NCBI RefSeq assembly: GCF_004322775.1
Contig: NZ_CP036403.1
Span: 372,001-436,000, forward strand
DNA: 64,000 nucleotides
Source: Ornithinimicrobium sufpigmenti
GTDB lineage: Bacteria > Actinomycetota > Actinomycetes > Actinomycetales > Dermatophilaceae
Reading direction: 5' to 3'
Below the pieces are notes generated by a model. It was not told where the DNA came from, made no database searches, and saw only the letters and a list, made by a program, of their open reading frames with translations. The stretch's first letter is position 1. Every line of letters starts with the position of its first letter. The translations under genes were made by a program, and so were the position numbers. Below, piece by piece: positions 35,952 through 43,839 of the stretch.

Positions 35952-37415
35952 TCAGCGTCGGAGGTGGGTGTCGCGTTGGGCGGTGTAGGCGCTCCAGTCT
36001 CGTGAGGCCAGGGCGGCCCACCGGGTGGCGGTGTTGGGGGCCAGTCCGAGCACCTCTGCCAGGATCGGGGTGGGCATGCTCGCAGCAAGCTGGAACATGG
36101 CGGCGTTGCGGGCGGCCATGGGCTGGATGCCGCGTTCGACGAGCTGGGCGCGGACGTTCTCCGTCGCCAGGTGCTTGCCCGGGATGCCGCCGGGGAAGAG
36201 CCAGGTGTCGGGACGGCTGACGTAGGAGGCCTGCCCGCGACGGGTCAGGTGGGTGCGGACGAGGCGGTCGAGCGGGCCCGGCAGCTCGACGGGGAAGGTG
36301 TCGAACGTGGCCGTGGTGACGCCGACGGCGTCAACGGTGATCTGGTCGGCGCGCATGCGACAAACCCGGGCCAGGGGTTGGGCGTAGAGCAGGACGAAGA
36401 GACCGGCGACGCGGGCGTAGAGGCGGATCGTGTCGTCGTGCAGGAGCAGCTGGACGTGCGACCACCTGTCCTCGTCGGAGAGGGTGACGGCGGGCTGCGT
36501 GGTGGGGCGGGTGGCCGCGGACAGATCCCCTCCGAGGCCGGTGCGGGCACACCAGGCCAGGAACGGTCGCAGCGCGAGGGCGCGGGCGCGGTGCTCCTCG
36601 GCGAACCGGTCCAGGTCACCCTGTTCGATGTCGGCGAGGTCCGTGCCGTGCTCGGTGAGCCAGTTCATGAAGCGGGCGGTGACGACGATGGTCGCTCGGG
36701 CTGCGGAGATCGCGCCGTGGGTGAGGGTCCCGTGCTGCTCCTGGCGGCGCAGCCTGCTCAGCACCTGCCAGCGGGCGAACCGGGCCAGTACCTCGGACTG
36801 CCCGGCCGGCAGGGTGCCCAGCAGCTCCTCCAGCCACGGGCTGACCCGCTCGAGCTCGGCGTGGAAGGGCGGCAGGACCCCCAGGGCGGTGAGCAGGTCG
36901 CGCAGGTAGGTGTTGGTCCTGTCGGCCGGGAGCGTGTCGAAGGTCGCGTGGGAGATTTCGAGCTCGTCGCGGGCCATCGCGCCCAGGGTGGCCGGGCCGG
37001 TGGAGCGGGTGAACCAGTACAGGGTGGTCTGCGGTCGTGGCCCCGAGATCAGGGCTTCGTACACCGGCCGCAGCCGGGGGTGGATGACCCCGTCGGGGCC
37101 GGACAGCAGCACGGTGGCCTTCTCCTGCAGCGCGCAGTGCCCGCACAGCCGGCCCCACGGGGAGTCCTCCCGCCCGCAGGCGGTGCAGGCGTAGACGGTC
37201 TCGTTGCCGGTGCAGGGCGCGCACGCCGGCCGGCGCCGGTCGTCGTAGAAGGCCAGCACCCTGATGTTGGCGCAACCGGGGCAGGGTTGGGCTGTCCGGG
37301 CGAAGCGCAGGGTGCAGCGCTGGCAGACCGCCTCCTCCAGGACGATCCGGGTGCACCGGTCGTGTCGCCCGCAGTGCGCGCAGTCCTGGCGCGGCAGCCG
37401 CGGACGTGGGCTCAC
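35952..37415 (-). CDS. Zinc-ribbon protein with degenerate tyrosine-recombinase fold
   Basis: 487 aa. The first 95 residues contain about six CxxC-type pairs (DCAHCGRHDRC, VCQRC, PCPGCANI, ACAPC, CTACGRE, LCGHC), so several zinc ribbons. The rest resembles the N- and C-domains of a tyrosine recombinase (LARFMNWL-type segment, LFVLLYAQPLARVCRMR, GLAPNTATRWAALASRDWSAY), but the HxxR and final Tyr motifs are not in the usual form. It is the third gene of an overlapping operon with an intact recombinase. It may target or regulate recombination rather than catalyse it. Confidence 0.6.
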   Translation of the reverse strand: MSPRPRLPRQDCAHCGRHDRCTRIVLEEAVCQRCTLRFARTAQPCPGCANIRVLAFYDDRRRPACAPCTGNETVYACTACGREDSPWGRLCGHCALQEKATVLLSGPDGVIHPRLRPVYEALISGPRPQTTLYWFTRSTGPATLGAMARDELEISHATFDTLPADRTNTYLRDLLTALGVLPPFHAELERVSPWLEELLGTLPAGQSEVLARFARWQVLSRLRRQEQHGTLTHGAISAARATIVVTARFMNWLTEHGTDLADIEQGDLDRFAEEHRARALALRPFLAWCARTGLGGDLSAATRPTTQPAVTLSDEDRWSHVQLLLHDDTIRLYARVAGLFVLLYAQPLARVCRMRADQITVDAVGVTTATFDTFPVELPGPLDRLVRTHLTRRGQASYVSRPDTWLFPGGIPGKHLATENVRAQLVERGIQPMAARNAAMFQLAASMPTPILAEVLGLAPNTATRWAALASRDWSAYTAQRDTHLRR

Positions 37416-37747
37416 CGGCCCTCGGGCGGGCGGCGGACCCGGGCCCGGATCGGGCGCAGGTCACCGATGCCCGGACCGCGGTCCCCGGTGCCGGTCTTGG
37501 CGGGTTGGTCCTCGACGACGGTGGGGACCAGCAGGTCGTTGGGTTCGCAGTCCAGGATGTCGCACAGGGCCGCCAGGACGTCCATGTTCAGCCGTTGCGG
37601 GGTGCGGGCCACCAGCCGGTAGACGTGCTCACGGGACAGGTGGACCCCGCGCTCGGCCAGCAGCGGGACGAGCTCGGAGGTCTGGTACATGCCGTGGGTG
37701 GCCATCACCTGGCGCAGGTTCCACCCCATCACGGTGCGGACGGTCAT
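37412..37747 (-). CDS. XRE/Cro-type helix-turn-helix protein
   Basis: 111 aa. The HTH is SELVPLLAERGVHLSREHVYRLVARTPQRLNM, followed by ILDCEPNDLLVP, typical of Cro/C1 proteins. It overlaps both neighbours by 4 bases (ATGA-type), which places it as the middle gene of the recombinase operon. It probably controls excision or transcription of the operon. Confidence 0.75.
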   Translation of the reverse strand: MTVRTVMGWNLRQVMATHGMYQTSELVPLLAERGVHLSREHVYRLVARTPQRLNMDVLAALCDILDCEPNDLLVPTVVEDQPAKTGTGDRGPGIGDLRPIRARVRRPPEGR

Positions 37748-38859
37748 CCCTGGTCCTCCTCATCGGTGGGTGCGTAGACGCGGGCCAGCGCGGCCTTGAG
37801 GGTCTTGTCCTTGAAGTCGTTGCTGACCGAGGCGTAGATCGCGGTGGTCGAGGCGTAGGCGTGCCCGACCTGCTCCTGGACGAACCGTTCGGGATAGCCG
37901 AACTCGACCAGGTGGGTCACGTAGGAGTGGCGCAGGCAGTGCAGCGACAACGCCGGGTCCAGGCCCGCCTGGTTGCGGACCGCCGCGAAGCGGGCGTCGA
38001 AGTGGCGCAGCGAGACCCGCGAGAGCCGCTCGGTCACCCACAGGGCCGGGTGGCCAGGCACGCCGAACAGCGGACGGGCCTGCTCGACCCACTGCCGCAT
38101 CCCCTCGATGGCCCAGTCGAACTCCGGCACCGCCAGGACCGTGCGGCGGCGCGGGGTACCGCCGCGAACGGCCTTGCCGTAGCGGACGTGCACCGAGCCG
38201 TACGTTCCCCACCTGGGCACGTGCGGGTTGGGTCGCAGGTCGGCCACGTCCAGGCGGCACAGCTCGTTGCGGCGCAGGCCGAACGCGTAGGCGGTCTTGA
38301 AGACCTGCGCGTCACGCAGCGCGCTCAACGCTCCCTTGCGGCCCGAGGACGCGGCGCGTTCGACCTGGGCGTCCAGGTGGTCGAAGAGATCCTGCAGCTC
38401 GGCGTACGTCAACGGTCGCCGTGCCGGACGGCCCTCGTACTCGTTCAGATGTGTCACCGTGTTCCACTCGTGGCACACCTGCGAGGGCACCGAGCCGAAC
38501 CGGTCGCGACACTGCCGGGGCCACTCGTACCGCGCGTCGGTGAGGTAATCGCAGAACATCCGCAGTCCCAGGTGGTACCCGCGGATCGTCGAGGGTGACC
38601 GCCGACCGTCCCCGCTGGCCAGGGATACCGTGAAGTCCTCCACGTCCCCGGGACCCCAGGACCACGGGTAGGACTCGGCGAACTCGGTGAACCGACGGAC
38701 CAGCCGGACCCGGTCGCTGATGGTCTTCTCACCCAGCAGCCGGGAGGCCTGCTGACGACCCCACCCGGTCAGCATCGCCTCGAAGACGGCGCTCTCCTCG
38801 TTCAGATGAGCCACCCCGGCGACCAGGACCAGCCCCGCCGAGCCCGGTATGCCGACCAT
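37744..38859 (-). CDS. Tyrosine recombinase/integrase
   Basis: 371 aa. Catalytic Arg in AYAFGLRRNELCRL, HCLRHSYVTHL (H-x-x-R) and Tyr in GHAYASTTAIYASVS. The N-terminal SAM-like domain is present (TISDRVRLVRRFTEFAESYPWSW). All catalytic residues are intact. It is the only complete tyrosine recombinase seen in the element. It lies about 18 kb from tRNA-Pro, so whether it integrates the whole ICE or only its own module is open. Confidence 0.85.
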   Translation of the reverse strand: MVGIPGSAGLVLVAGVAHLNEESAVFEAMLTGWGRQQASRLLGEKTISDRVRLVRRFTEFAESYPWSWGPGDVEDFTVSLASGDGRRSPSTIRGYHLGLRMFCDYLTDARYEWPRQCRDRFGSVPSQVCHEWNTVTHLNEYEGRPARRPLTYAELQDLFDHLDAQVERAASSGRKGALSALRDAQVFKTAYAFGLRRNELCRLDVADLRPNPHVPRWGTYGSVHVRYGKAVRGGTPRRRTVLAVPEFDWAIEGMRQWVEQARPLFGVPGHPALWVTERLSRVSLRHFDARFAAVRNQAGLDPALSLHCLRHSYVTHLVEFGYPERFVQEQVGHAYASTTAIYASVSNDFKDKTLKAALARVYAPTDEEDQG

Positions 38860-39066
38860 CAGGACCGCCGATCCGTCGTTGCCTCAGAAGCCATATTGTT
38901 GCTCCTGACGTTACACCTAGTTAGGCGTCCCTGGTCAACGGGCCCGCGGGGGGCCGTCGAAGTCCCTACTAATCCGCAGACCACCCAACGGGTGTGACTT
39001 CTGACGCGATAATGCTCGCTTGGTCCGGGAATGCCAGAGGTGTGTGGGACATGAGCCGTGCGGTTT

Positions 39067-39132
39067 CGGTCGGGCTCAGGGTCGTTCTCGGTCAGGTTCA
39101 GGGTCGTTCTCTGTCGGGCTCGGGTCGGTGAG
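39067..39132 (+). repeat. Tandem 22-bp repeats (two near-identical, one degenerate)
   Basis: Units 39067-39088 and 39089-39110 differ at two positions; core CAGGGTCGTTCT (CGGTCgGGcTCAGGGTCGTTCT). A third decayed copy runs 39111-39132 and GGTCGG-rich sequence follows. The position beside a small basic protein gene suggests iterons, a partition site or oriT. Confidence 0.55.
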
Positions 39133-39184
39133 TCGGTGCGGGTCGGGGTCGGCTCGGGTGGTTTGAGGGTGATCGGTCGGGGGT

Positions 39185-39215
39185 GAGTCCCTGGGCGGTG
39201 TTGGTCCGCTTTAGG
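39185..39215 (+). promoter_or_regulatory. Bipartite ICE promoter motif, copy 5
   Basis: GAGTCCC (39185-39191), 15 bases, CGCTTTAGG (39207-39215). ATG 39261 is 46 bases downstream. Confidence 0.65.
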
Positions 39216-39260
39216 TGGTGTCCGGAGGTTCTTTGTAGATCGAGGAAGGATGCACTGCTG

Positions 39261-39695
39261 ATGCAGAAGCAGACGGTGAGGCAGCGGGCGCGGGCGCGTG
39301 CTCGGGAGGCTCGGGCGAAGGTGGTCCAGGATCAGGCGAAGCGAGAGCGGCGGCTGGCGAGGTGGGGCGAGGCGGTGGCCGTGGCGCTGGCTGAGCGGGA
39401 CGCGGTGGTGAGCGACTGCGAGCAGCGAGCAGGGCGGGCGCTGCGGTCGTTGATTGAGGAAGAGGGGCTGAGCACGCAGGAGGCGTTGGTGTGGTGCGGG
39501 GGTGGCACGTTGACGGGACGGGAGGTCTACCGGCTCATTCGGGGCGTCGTTGACGAGGACGAGGGCGGCGCTGGGGGTGATGGGGACCAGGGCGAGGAGC
39601 AGGGCGGCGCCGCCGGGCGTGGTGAGGAGCAGGGCGAGAACTCGCGCGAGGTTGCGCCGGCCTCGGTGGTGCCGGCTGAGAGCATGCCGGGGTGA
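39261..39695 (+). CDS. Small basic helical DNA-binding-like protein
   Basis: 144 aa from ATG 39261 with GAGGAAGGA 10 bases upstream. The N-terminus is strongly basic and Ala/Arg-rich (RQRARARAREARAKV). The middle (EEEGLSTQEALVWCGGGTLTGREVYRLI) resembles an HTH. The C-terminal third is acidic low complexity. Placed under promoter copy 5 and next to tandem repeats, it may bind them (relaxosome, partition or replication accessory). I do not recognise the family. Confidence 0.55.
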   Translation: MQKQTVRQRARARAREARAKVVQDQAKRERRLARWGEAVAVALAERDAVVSDCEQRAGRALRSLIEEEGLSTQEALVWCGGGTLTGREVYRLIRGVVDEDEGGAGGDGDQGEEQGGAAGRGEEQGENSREVAPASVVPAESMPG

Positions 39696-39894
39696 GTGCG
39701 CGGCGGCCGTCAGAGGCCGGCCTGGCGGCTATGTCGGCAGCGCTGCGGGATGGGAGCCCCTCCCGCTCCCAGGCCGCCAGAGTTCATTGATGCACTCGGG
39801 GCAGTACCGGCGCTCAGAGTGGCTTGGACAAGTACTCGCTGAGCTCCCCCCAGGGCACCTCCGGGGTCCCGGTCTCAACAACGGGCGCCCAGCG

Positions 39895-41304
39895 TCATGA
39901 ATGCTGTGGTAGCAGGCGCGTGGGTGATGTCAGTTCTTTCTCGGTCCGCCCCTCCATCGCTGCGGTCAACTGGTCCTCAGAGAGCCGCTGCGCTGGATCC
40001 GCACGGTCCCCGTCGAACCGGACACCCTCGGACTCAAGGACCTCGCGCTGGGTCCGCGCGTCATTCTGGTCGGTCCATCGGAAACCCGGTCGGGGCAGCC
40101 CGGATGCGTCTAGGATGCGCCAGGCGTTCGAGCATTCCGGGCACGAGGCGACGTGTCTGCCCAGGGGGTGAGCTGCCGTACCGACCACCTCGGCCAAGTC
40201 GCCGTACGTCGTCCAGCGACTGGGCGGCAGGGTCTGCAGGATTCCATGCAGCCGGCTCCAGTCGAATGGCGATCGCTCCAGCAGCTGGCCGGCCAGGTCG
40301 ACCAGGGACAGGTCGTCCTCCGTGACCCACCACGACGTGCCGCGGACCGAGCGGGCGAGCTGGGCGGCCTCCTGGAGGACCTGGGACACGATCCCGGTGG
40401 GCCGGTAGGACTGGCCGTCGTACTCCCAAGTCAGCGGCTTGGCCACGTCGTTGCGCCACGAGGCCCGGCCTCGCCTGGGATCCTCGGCAATCCAGTCCTC
40501 GACGAGCTCCCGGGCATCGGCATCGACCTCCATAGTGGTCCGGAAGGTCAGCTGGGTCCCGTCGGGCAAGGCGCGGGAGGCGACCAGCTTCTGCACGGCC
40601 GATCGCTCCCTGGTCTTGCGCTTCCGGCTCTGGGTCGCGACAGCCTCGGCCCGCTGCGGCGAGATGGTGAACTCCTCCACGTCCGGGACCGGGAAGAGCT
40701 GGGAGACGGTCACAATGACCCCCTCAGCGCCGATCCGGTACGCCTGGACCCGCTGCATCGTGATGTCCAGACCCATCTCGGTTAGCCACACGACGCTCGC
40801 GCTGGTGGACTTAGTGAACGAACCGGCCACCAGAACGATCCGCGGCTGGCGCAGCTGGTCGGCGTCCAGCTCACCGGCGTGGTCGAGCAACCTGGCCCGG
40901 GCCACGTCCTCGGAGACGGTCTGCCCGCCACGGTCGGAAAGGAACCGCGCGTGGTAGGTGACAAGGTCGGCCTCGGTGAAGCGTGATGCCATCGCGGCGT
41001 ACTTGACCGCTTGCATCTCCACCGTGTCCGGTGCCTGGTCCCGTTTGAGCTCGGCCAGCACCAGACGGCCGTCGGCGTCCAGGCCCAGCACGTCGAGCCG
41101 GTCGCGCTGACGGTCGCCACGTGCGTCCTGCCACCGGTCGAACTCGAACGCCACGAGGATGACGTCAGGGCCGAGGATCTCCGGCCGGGCGAGCACCCAT
41201 TCCTGAAGGTCCTGACGCTCCCTCAGGCCCGCCTCGGCCAGACTCACGGGCTGCAGGGGCACCGCTGCGCCGCCCTCGATGGTGTATACGCGCTCACCGC
41301 TCAT
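39895..41304 (-). CDS. PD-(D/E)XK nuclease fused to alkyltransferase-like (ATL) domain
   Basis: 469 aa. Near residues 71-87 the line LDVLGLDADGRLVLAELKRD shows the D...ExK active site of DUF91/NucS-type nucleases. The C-terminal 345-430 region (RWTTYGDLAEVVG, AWRILDASGLPRPGFRW) is the DNA-binding fold of MGMT/ATL proteins, with the PCHR catalytic Cys motif missing. It follows the restriction subunit gene by 3 bases. Likely role: it recognises modified or damaged DNA and nicks or cuts it; inferred. Confidence 0.7.
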   Translation of the reverse strand: MSGERVYTIEGGAAVPLQPVSLAEAGLRERQDLQEWVLARPEILGPDVILVAFEFDRWQDARGDRQRDRLDVLGLDADGRLVLAELKRDQAPDTVEMQAVKYAAMASRFTEADLVTYHARFLSDRGGQTVSEDVARARLLDHAGELDADQLRQPRIVLVAGSFTKSTSASVVWLTEMGLDITMQRVQAYRIGAEGVIVTVSQLFPVPDVEEFTISPQRAEAVATQSRKRKTRERSAVQKLVASRALPDGTQLTFRTTMEVDADARELVEDWIAEDPRRGRASWRNDVAKPLTWEYDGQSYRPTGIVSQVLQEAAQLARSVRGTSWWVTEDDLSLVDLAGQLLERSPFDWSRLHGILQTLPPSRWTTYGDLAEVVGTAAHPLGRHVASCPECSNAWRILDASGLPRPGFRWTDQNDARTQREVLESEGVRFDGDRADPAQRLSEDQLTAAMEGRTEKELTSPTRLLPQHS

Positions 41305-41307
41305 GGG

Positions 41308-43839
41308 TCACTTTCCAATCCGCTTGAGGAACTGCCAGCTGCCCTGGGCGTCGTTCACGTCACGCTCGCTCAGCAGCAGATAGTGCCACTCGACGCCTTC
41401 AACGGCGGGTGAGGAATTCACCACATTCACCCAGCGTCGGGCAGCCTTGCGCTTGCTGACGACCTCGGCGGCGTTCATGTCACGGTCCGCCTTGGTCTCG
41501 ACGAGCCATCCGTGCCGCTTGCCGTCCACCGTCTCGACTACCACGAAGTCAGGGTTGTACCGGCGGCCGTCAGCGTTCCAGGTGATGGGGACATCGTTCC
41601 GGTGCAGGCGGGCCCAGACCTCCACCGCCTCCGCCGCGTCGATCGCCGCGGCTGCCTTGTACTCCGGCTGCGAGTCGAACCAGGCGTGGGAGTAGAGGTT
41701 CCTGGCCCATCCGTCGAAGGCGGTGGCACGGTCGAACCCTGTGTCCGGATGACCGTCGTGCTGCCTCTTCGCGGCCGACCGGGCGCTGTCCAGCCTGACC
41801 ATGTCCACCTGGTCCTCGTAGGAGACCTGCGAGTTGCTCGCCTCGCGGATAGCCTCCCTGACCCCGTCGGCCAGTCGCTGACCGCACCGCTCGCCGAACG
41901 CCGACAGTGTTGTTGCCGCGTCGTCGCCCATGGCCGCGATCAGACGGTCCACGATGCGCTCGGCGGCCCCGTGCTCGGTCGGGCGAGGCTTTACCCCGGG
42001 GACGTCCATCACGCGCTTCAGGAGCATCTGGCGAGAGGCCGACAGGGGAATGTCGAGGGCGATCGTCGCGGCGATCTCGTCCTCGGCCTCCGCCACGCCG
42101 ACCTCGACCGACCTGCCCTTGCGCGTGGCAACGATCTTCGTGCGCTTCAGGTCGTTGGACAGCTCGGAGGACAGAGCTTGCCCGATCCTGTCAAACCGAC
42201 CGTAGTCGTCCGGGTCGATGTCGTTGAGGCTCACCTCCACCTTCTTCGCGACCGAGGTCACTCGCGGAATCTCCACGCTGGGACGGTCGGGCAAGGGCGT
42301 GTAGGTGACGAGGGGAGCCTCCTCCCCGAGCTCTGTCTCAGCATCCTTCCTCCTGGTCTCCAGGTCGGTCACGGAGTCACCCCGCGCGGTCCCGTCACCG
42401 GGAGCCGGGGCGGGAGCATCACCATCCGTGTCCGAGCCACCCGGCGTAGTCCCCTGCGCCGGGTCCTGCGGGTAGGGCAGGACGTCGCTCTCCACCTGGT
42501 CGTGCTTCGTCTCGACCGTCTTGCTGCCGTCAGGCCGGGTCCGTGTCTCGGCGTAGGTGAAGTAGTCGATGAACTGCTCGTTGAGGGCCTTCCGCTTCTT
42601 GAGCAGCTCCTCGTACCGCTCGTGGGCGATGACCTCGAGGGTGTCGAGGAACTCGATCTCGGTGTACCCGCCGAACGGTAGGCGCAGTCCTCGTCCCAGT
42701 GTCTGCTCCGTCAGCACGTCCGACACCGAGGGGCGCCATGAGGCCAGGACATAGACGTTCTTTACGTCCCACCCCTCCTTGAGCATCCCAACGCTGAAGA
42801 TGATGCGCACCTGAGAGTTGGGATCGTCGACTGCTTCGAGGTCGGCCAGTGCCTTCTCCTTCTCTTCCCCTGTGAGCCTGGAGTGCACCAGCAAGGTCTT
42901 GCCGGCCCACGCTCCACCGTCGAACGCAGTGGAGTCGAGGATGTCCCGGAGGCTCTCGGCCTTCTCAATGCTTCCCGCGACGATCATCATCACCGGGTTA
43001 ACTGGTGCCAATCCGTTCTCCTTGCAGTACCGCTGGGCGAGCCGCTCCTTCGCCCGCAGGAGATTCACCCCGTCCAGAAGCTTCGTCTCGTCGTCGTTAC
43101 GGTCGTCCCTGCGACCGACCACCACCGGCGTCTTCACGAACTGGTCGGCGATGGCTGCGGCGAGCGGGTACCGGTAAACCACCAGGTCCTCGTCCTGACT
43201 CGCCGGCGTGGCGGTGAGACCCACGACCACCTCGGGGTTCATTTCGCGGATGGTGCGGCTGAACGCCGGCCCGCGGTAACAGTGGTGCTCGTCGGCGAAG
43301 ATCACCAGGTCGTCCAGCTGGGAGAGCCAGGAGTAGAAGTCGGTCCCTAGTCCTTCGACAAACTCGTGCGTCTGGCGTCCCTCACCTGTCCTCGATGTGA
43401 GCGCCTGGACTGTGAACACGTAGACCTTGGTCTTCGTCGGGTCTGACATGACCGCCCGGGTCGCCGGGCTGTTGAAGTTGTCGGCCGTAATAAGGTGCGG
43501 CTGCGACCTCATCGTGGTCGTGAGCGCCTTCTTGTCGCCGGGCGTGAAGTTTCGGACCGTCTTGTCGCGAATGGTCCGCCCCGGCGCCAAGACCAGAAAG
43601 TTCTTCGCCGGAGGGTCTGCCAGGGCGAGGTACTCGATGAGCCCGGCGAGGACATAGGTCTTGCCGACACCAGTGGCGGAGTCCACGACGCACTCGAACG
43701 GGCCGTCCTCGCCGTCCACGTCGAAGTGCAGCGAGGTGCGTAGCAGGACCGTCCTCACGGCCTTGCGGTTCGGCTCGCGCAGGTCGAGCCGCTCGCTGAC
43801 GTCTTCGAGCAGGTCCTCGTCGAGCCGGACATCACCCAT
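41308..43839 (-). CDS. res: Type III restriction enzyme, Res subunit
   Basis: 843 aa from ATG 43839, overlapping the mod stop by 8 bases with GGGGAG before it. SF2 helicase: Walker A SATGVGKTYVLAGL, DEHH-type motif II (IFADEHHCYR), motif III GLTATPASQ, motif VI EQTLGRGLRLP. C-terminal nuclease: NPDFVVVETVDGKRHGWLVETKAD (PD-ExK). It translocates on and cuts unmodified DNA, in complex with Mod. Confidence 0.88.
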   Translation of the reverse strand: MGDVRLDEDLLEDVSERLDLREPNRKAVRTVLLRTSLHFDVDGEDGPFECVVDSATGVGKTYVLAGLIEYLALADPPAKNFLVLAPGRTIRDKTVRNFTPGDKKALTTTMRSQPHLITADNFNSPATRAVMSDPTKTKVYVFTVQALTSRTGEGRQTHEFVEGLGTDFYSWLSQLDDLVIFADEHHCYRGPAFSRTIREMNPEVVVGLTATPASQDEDLVVYRYPLAAAIADQFVKTPVVVGRRDDRNDDETKLLDGVNLLRAKERLAQRYCKENGLAPVNPVMMIVAGSIEKAESLRDILDSTAFDGGAWAGKTLLVHSRLTGEEKEKALADLEAVDDPNSQVRIIFSVGMLKEGWDVKNVYVLASWRPSVSDVLTEQTLGRGLRLPFGGYTEIEFLDTLEVIAHERYEELLKKRKALNEQFIDYFTYAETRTRPDGSKTVETKHDQVESDVLPYPQDPAQGTTPGGSDTDGDAPAPAPGDGTARGDSVTDLETRRKDAETELGEEAPLVTYTPLPDRPSVEIPRVTSVAKKVEVSLNDIDPDDYGRFDRIGQALSSELSNDLKRTKIVATRKGRSVEVGVAEAEDEIAATIALDIPLSASRQMLLKRVMDVPGVKPRPTEHGAAERIVDRLIAAMGDDAATTLSAFGERCGQRLADGVREAIREASNSQVSYEDQVDMVRLDSARSAAKRQHDGHPDTGFDRATAFDGWARNLYSHAWFDSQPEYKAAAAIDAAEAVEVWARLHRNDVPITWNADGRRYNPDFVVVETVDGKRHGWLVETKADRDMNAAEVVSKRKAARRWVNVVNSSPAVEGVEWHYLLLSERDVNDAQGSWQFLKRIGK

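Larger units (their letters stand above)
38860..39260. other. 400-bp control gap with repeats and promoter motif
   Basis: No gene seen. It holds the recombinase promoter region on the left, a 22-bp tandem repeat (39067-39132), and promoter copy 5 before the gene at 39261. Confidence 0.6.

Noticed and set aside
39067..39132. Possible CRISPR array
   Set aside because: The repeats are directly tandem without spacers and there are no cas genes.
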